Below are positions 59,925-64,000 of a DNA stretch of 64,000 nucleotides, in pieces; positions within the stretch are counted from its first letter, which is position 1, and every line of letters begins with the position of its first letter. The stretch comes from Cyanoderma ruficeps (taxonomy: Eukaryota > Chordata > Aves > Passeriformes > Timaliidae), in assembly GCA_008694505.1 (NCBI GenBank), contig VZDJ01000667.1, forward strand, positions 1 to 64,000. Reading direction: 5' to 3'. Both the position numbers and the translations under genes were made by a program. Below the pieces are notes generated by a model that did no database searches, was not told where the DNA came from, and saw only the letters and a program-made list of their open reading frames with translations.

Positions 59925-62554
59925 ATGTCACCCTCTAGTGTTTTCTTCCTCCTGATTTTAGGTAAATGCTTGTTTCTGAAAAAGTGTTGTAATTTTCATC
60001 CCTGTTGGAAAAATGATTGATCAACTCATATGCCCTTCTATTTCTTTTCCAGGTTCCATGGTTGACACCAAAACCTCATCTGGAAAAGGTGAATTTTGCA
60101 GGCTTTGCCCTAAAAACCTTATATTTCCACCTAAATAAAACTATCTCCCACCCACATTATATCATTTTCCCACTACTCTCCCAAAATCTATGTGTAATCC
60201 CCATGTAACTCCACTGGGATCATTCCCTTTCACCCCAGCATCCCCATAAAAACCCAGGAGAAGACACATCCATTTTTAGGTAACCAGGACCATGGGAACC
60301 CCAAATTTGCTGGGTTATACACCAAAATCCATGTAGTTGGGTGGGAATTTGGAGGCAGTTCCCAAAACCTGATTTTCCCTCAGGATCCCTGCTCTATCCT
60401 TACGGACCACATCAAGGGGATGAAACCAACCCCAAACACGATGATGGGACATCTGAGGCAATCTCCCTCTCCGTTCCCTTCACCTTCTATGGCAAAACCT
60501 ACCAAACTGTGTTTGTATGTCACCCCAAACTCCATATTTTTGATAATTTCCTCAATTTTTCCAAGTTTTCCCTCCATTTCTACTTTATTTTTCCCTGGTG
60601 TGTGTGGGCAAGTGTGTCTGTGTGCATGTGTATCCTCAAAATCAACCCTTCTTGAGTTCCTAGTGGGTTTTATCCTTGGACACTGAAACATCTTCAAATG
60701 GGTGGGGGATCTTGAGGGGCCTGGTGGTATTGGGTGGTTGGAGGGGTTTGGAGGGTTCTGAGGATGGAGGTTTGAGGAGTCCTGTGAGTTCTGTGTGTTG
60801 GGAGGCTAATGGATCTTGAGGGCTTATTTGGGTGTTGGGGGATTCTGTGGGTGAGGGTTCCTAGAGGTGGTTGGTCTTGGGGGAACCTTGTGGGCAGTGG
60901 GTCTTGGGATGTTGATAAGTGTTGGGGGGTCCCTATGGGTGGTGGTTTTTGGTGTGCTTGTAGGGTCCATCTTGAGGACCCACAACCCAAGTCAAGGTGT
61001 TGCACCCACCCTCTCCTGGTGTCACCTTCAGGTAAACAACAATGGAGTGATCTCCTTTGATGGGCCTGTCAGACAATACACCCCCGACCCCTTCCCTCTG
61101 GTGGACGGGCACCCTTTTGTGGCTCCATACTGGGCAGATGTGGATAACGTGCTGGGAGGGGACATCTTGTACCGCCAGACCACCAACCCAGTGCTGCTGG
61201 AAGACATCAGCCAGGATATCACCCAGTACTTCCCCCAAAACCCCTTCACTGCCACCTGGGCCTTGGTGGTCACCTGGGACCATGTGGCCTACTATGGCTC
61301 CACCTCTGAAAAGGTGAGGTCCATGGTCCATGGGGCATGAAGGTCACTCGGCTCTTGTTGACGCACTTGGTTGCCTTTTTGACCAACCTATCTTCAACCT
61401 CCAGAACCCATCCATGACCTTCATGACTCATCCTTGACCTCTGTGACCTTTCTCCATAGGGCAACACCTTCCAGGCTGTTCTGACCACTGACTCCAAGAT
61501 GTTCTATATCATCTTCAACTACTGGGACATCCAGTGGACCACAGGGGCAGCAAGTGACGGGGATGCTGAAACGGGACTCGGGGGGACCCCAGCACATGTA
61601 GGTGGGGAGGGTGGAGGAGGAGGGGGAAGTTGTCTCACTCCATGTTCTGAGGATGATGAAGGTTAGGGATTGGCTCATCCCATTTCCTGGGGATGATGAT
61701 GATGATCATCATCATGATGAAGGTCCCGGACTGGCCCACAACATTTCTGGGGAAGTCAAGTTGTTCTGAGATGATAATGATGAAGGTCACAGGTTGGCCC
61801 ATCCTAACTATTGGAGATGATGGTGATGATGATGATGATGANGATGATGATAGTGATAGTGATGGTCATGCATCAGTCCGTATAATTTTTGGGTGATACC
61901 AAATATATTTGCATCCTAAAATCATTTTTGAGGCCCACTACCACTTTGGAAGGGATCAGCCCTCTAGATTCCCCCCACCTCAATTTTCCAGGCAGGATTC
62001 AATAGTGGTGATGACACCAACTTCTACAACATTCCTGGATCCCAAACTGATGCCATCATCAACATCACCACCACCTCCAACGTCAAGGTCCCAGGACGCT
62101 GGGTCTTTCGGGTGGATGACTTCCAGGTGACAGGTGTGGATCCTCCCCAGCTGAATAACAACTGCTGGTTGTAAGTTGGAGGAAAAAATTGGGAATTTTG
62201 AGGAAAAGTGGGAAATTGGAGGATAAATTCAGGAGTGACGGGGAAAAGTGGGAATTTGGGGCAATAATTTGTGACTGTGGGAAGACCACTGTGAATTTAG
62301 GGGAAGAGAGGATTTGTTGGGGAAAATTAGGAATCTGGGGAGAACAGCAGGAATCTTGGTTGCAATACTGAGAATTTAGGGGCAAATTAGGAACTGGAGA
62401 AAATCGGGCATTTGGGGAAAGGTGGGGATTTTATGAAATAATTTGTGAGGAAAATTTGGATTTCTGAGGGGAATATTGGGATTTTTGGGGTATGTTGGGG
62501 ATTTGGGTGGAAAGTGGCTCTTGCTTCTGGGCTGTTGATATCTTCTCTAGGTGA
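59925..62554 (+). CDS. Secreted NIDO-domain protein, alpha-tectorin-like, 268 aa, seven exons
   Basis: Proposed coding exons: 59925-59961, 60053-60088, 60384-60514, 61032-61313, 61460-61597, 61992-62170 and 62551-62554. All introns are GT-AG; the first two are phase 1, the next three phase 0, the last phase 2, and the frame stays open throughout. ATG 59925 has A at -3. Exon 1 gives a short hydrophobic leader (VFFLLIL, residues 6-12), implying secretion. The mature protein opens with LLYPYGP (27-33) and DDGTSEAISLSVPF (44-57). The NIDO domain proper follows: VNNNGVISF (69-77), FVAPYWADVD (97-106), FNYWDIQWTTG, GLGGTPA, AGFNSGD (209-215), PGRWVFRVD (242-250). There is one N-glycosylation sequon (N232) and one cysteine (C266). 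The protein ends NNNCWL. NIDO domains occur in nidogen, alpha-tectorin and SNED1, which are extracellular matrix proteins; here no VWD, EGF or ZP module follows. Assignment to the NIDO family is firm; the ligand and tissue are unknown. Exons 1 and 2 rest on splice sites and phase. Confidence 0.85.
60515..61031 (+). repeat. G-rich minisatellite-like intron 3 of the NIDO gene
   Basis: Between about 60,700 and 60,970 this intron is strongly G/T-rich on the coding strand, with many GGG runs separated by a few bases (GGGTGGTTGGAGGGG and similar). A loose TTGGGGG...CTTG unit of about 25-45 bases recurs. It could form G-quadruplexes in RNA and DNA. The open frames here are composition effects. Confidence 0.55.
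61598..61991 (+). repeat. Intron 5 of the NIDO gene with (GAT)n arrays
   Basis: GAT/ATC units occur at about 61693-61720, where GATGATGATGATCATCATCAT forms a short palindrome. They recur at about 61815-61862, with an N at 61842. Array length is unreliable at the N. Two degenerate longer repeats around ATGATGAAGGT link the arrays. Confidence 0.8.
62171..62550 (+). repeat. G-rich degenerate repeat in the last intron of the NIDO gene
   Basis: The sequence from the GTAAGT donor to the TCTTCTCTAG acceptor is built from loose 20-30 base units of the type GGAAAATTGGGAATTTGGGG. Reading through the donor without splicing meets TAA at 62172-62174, directly after the same last residue (Leu268). Confidence 0.6.
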
Positions 62555-62638
62555 ATTGAGAGGAGTAGCCTGGACAGACATCACCACTGCCACTGTTATC
62601 ACTGTGCAGGTCAAGATAATGCCAACTTCTATGAGAGT

Positions 62639-62644
62639 AATAAA
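62639..62644 (+). terminator. Polyadenylation signal of the NIDO gene
   Basis: AATAAA lies 85 bases after the TGA in the last exon. It is followed by a T/GT-rich downstream element (GTGTCTATGTCTTTGTC) from about 62657. This supports a complete short gene rather than the 5' part of a longer tectorin. Confidence 0.65.
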
Positions 62645-62664
62645 ATTGCAGCTAAGACATTGCA

Positions 62665-62997
62665 GTGTCTATGTCTTTGTCATTGTCATGGCACCCATGG
62701 TGATGTCATCACACTTACGTCACATCACCCTCACTGTTCCCACAGTTTCAGGGGATCTGAGGGGTTTGGGGGCGAAATGTGGCAGAATTCATCCAATTTT
62801 GCTTTTTTGGGTGTTAATTTCTGGGGTCTTGCACAATATGAAGTCACGTGGCAGCCGTGTGCAGAGCAGACACAACCCACAACAGACAGCTTGGCAAGCA
62901 TCCCCAAATTGCTGCACCTACAACACACTTCTACATCACAAGACACACAAAACATACAAGACACAACTTTACACCTTCCCATTCTTGACTCCTATTC
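62665..62997. other. Non-coding DNA downstream of the NIDO gene
   Basis: No recognised gene. Two overlapping open frames (62445-63059 and 62660-63094) run into the CR1 fragment and appear to be chance. Confidence 0.4.
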
Positions 62998-63775
62998 ACA
63001 GAATCACAGGATCATTAAGGCTGGAAGAGAACTCCAAGATCCTCAAATCCAACCTTTGACTGAACACCCCATGTCAAGCAGACCATATCATTGAGTGCCA
63101 AGTCCAGGTGTTTCTTGAACACTCCAGGGATGGTGATTATACCACTTCCCTGAGCAGACCATTCCAATGCCCATTTACCCTTTCTGTGAAGAAATTCATC
63201 CTGATGTCCAGCCTGAACCTTCCTTGGAGCAGCTTGAGACCATTTCTTCTTGTCCTGCTGTTAGTTGCCTGGGAGAAAAAACTCACTCCCACCTGGCAGC
63301 AACCCCTTTTCCAGGTAATTGTAGAGTGTGATAAAGCCACCCCTAATCATCCTTTTCCACAGGCTGAGCCCCCTCAAGCTCCCTCAGCTGATCCTGGTTC
63401 TCCAGACCCTTGCCCAGCTCTATTCCCTTATCTGGACACATTCCAGCCCCTCAAAGTCTTTCTTACCGTAAGGGATCCAAAACTGCCCCCAGAGTTTAAG
63501 GTGTGGCTTCAGCAGTCCCAGCACAGGGATAGTCACTGCCCTGCTCCTGGTGCTACACCATGGCTGGGGCAGCCCAGGGGCCATTGGCCTTCTTGGCCCC
63601 CTGTAGCACCTGACTCAGGTTTTGCTGCTGTCATGAGCACCACCAGGGCCTTTTATAATGAGCAGCTTCCCAACCACTGTGCCCCATCTTGGAGCTGCTG
63701 AAGTTGTTGTGACCAAAGGGCAGGACCTGGCTCTTCCCCTTGGTACACCTCATGCCATTGGCCTGAGTCTATTGA
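62998..63775 (-). mobile_element. CR1 LINE 3' fragment
   Basis: The plus strand begins CACAGAATCACAGGATCATT and continues AAGGCTGGAAGAGA, the conserved CR1 3' end read in reverse. It runs through CTGAACCTTCC and TTGTCCTGCTGTTAGTTGCC to AGTTTAAGGTGTGGC. That corresponds to the C-terminal reverse-transcriptase end and 3' region of the element. Many indels break any frame. It inserted about 350 bases beyond the NIDO gene polyadenylation signal, in antisense. Confidence 0.88.
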
Positions 63776-64000
63776 GCCCATCAATTTCTCAACCCACAAA
63801 ATGCTTTTTTTTTAAAAAAAAAACCTCCCTCCCCATTTTTCCCTTTTCCTTCTTTTTTTTTACCCAAATCACACCCTCTTTTCCTCAAAAAAATACGCTA
63901 TTCTTGCTCCCTCACCTCTTTGCTATTGCGGAATAATTTAAACCATGTTGAGGGAAAAAACCCTTGATATCTGGTAATGCCAATTTTTTACATCAGTTTT
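63776..64000. other. Low-complexity window end
   Basis: A T9/A10 palindrome lies at 63805-63823, followed by pyrimidine-rich sequence. No gene is visible before the window ends. Confidence 0.5.

Noticed and set aside
60694..61005. Pro/His/Thr-rich minus-strand frame
   Set aside because: Reverse reading of the G-rich intron of the NIDO gene.
61693..61896. Met/Ile then Asp-rich frame
   Set aside because: Translation of GAT repeats within intron 5 of the NIDO gene.
62127..62132. Alternative donor CAG|GTGACA inside the last NIDO exon
   Set aside because: The reading stays open past it to NNNCWL, and the later GTAAGT is a stronger donor with a matching acceptor and stop; it cannot be fully excluded without transcripts.
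1..64000. CRISPR arrays, prokaryotic operons, phage genes, rRNA or tRNA genes
   Set aside because: No regularly spaced identical repeats with unique spacers, no dense coding, no recognisable rRNA text, and no tRNA cloverleaf that I could support by eye.

Overview
The window looks like nuclear DNA of a bird, most likely a songbird. It is AT-rich and mostly non-coding, with long intergenic stretches, GT-AG introns, polyadenylation signals and vertebrate microsatellites. It carries CR1 LINE fragments with the typical avian 3' region, several LTR-like retroviral remnants, and a member of the ITPRIPL1 family that is multiplied in passerines. No prokaryotic operon, CRISPR array or prokaryote-type gene was seen. 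Single Ns and one run of 14 Ns mark assembly gaps.

Layout. 1-400: degenerate C-rich telomere-type repeats (CCCTAA/CCCTGA and variants) split by a short unique island; the strand orientation is that expected at a left chromosome end. 400-9,930: probable subtelomeric DNA with AT-rich tracts, a diverged duplication (about 3.06-4.45 kb against 6.32-8.31 kb), a 578-bp-spaced tandem duplication (4.54-5.57 kb) and a degenerate minisatellite. 10-20 kb: non-coding DNA with a small local duplication and two closely related LTRs in inverted orientation. 20.9-22.5 kb: a GC-richer island with an ITPRIPL1-like gene copy. It keeps a 5' intron and a polyadenylation signal, but the reading frame is broken and the C-terminal part of the family is missing. 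22.9-59.8 kb: long AT-rich non-coding stretch with LTR-like remnants, a 1.2-kb CR1 fragment and microsatellites; two short open stretches of unknown meaning are noted. 59.87-62.66 kb: a compact seven-exon gene, reconstructed here from splice sites and phase. It encodes a predicted 268-residue secreted protein that is essentially one NIDO (nidogen/alpha-tectorin type) domain. 63.0-63.8 kb: a second CR1 fragment just downstream of that gene.

Functionally, the only gene that looks intact is the NIDO gene. It has a start with purine at -3, a hydrophobic leader, phase-compatible introns, a stop codon and an AATAAA. The ITPRIPL1-like copy looks like a decayed family member. The rest is repeats and sequence without recognised genes. 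All assignments come from reading the sequence by eye; no database search was run.
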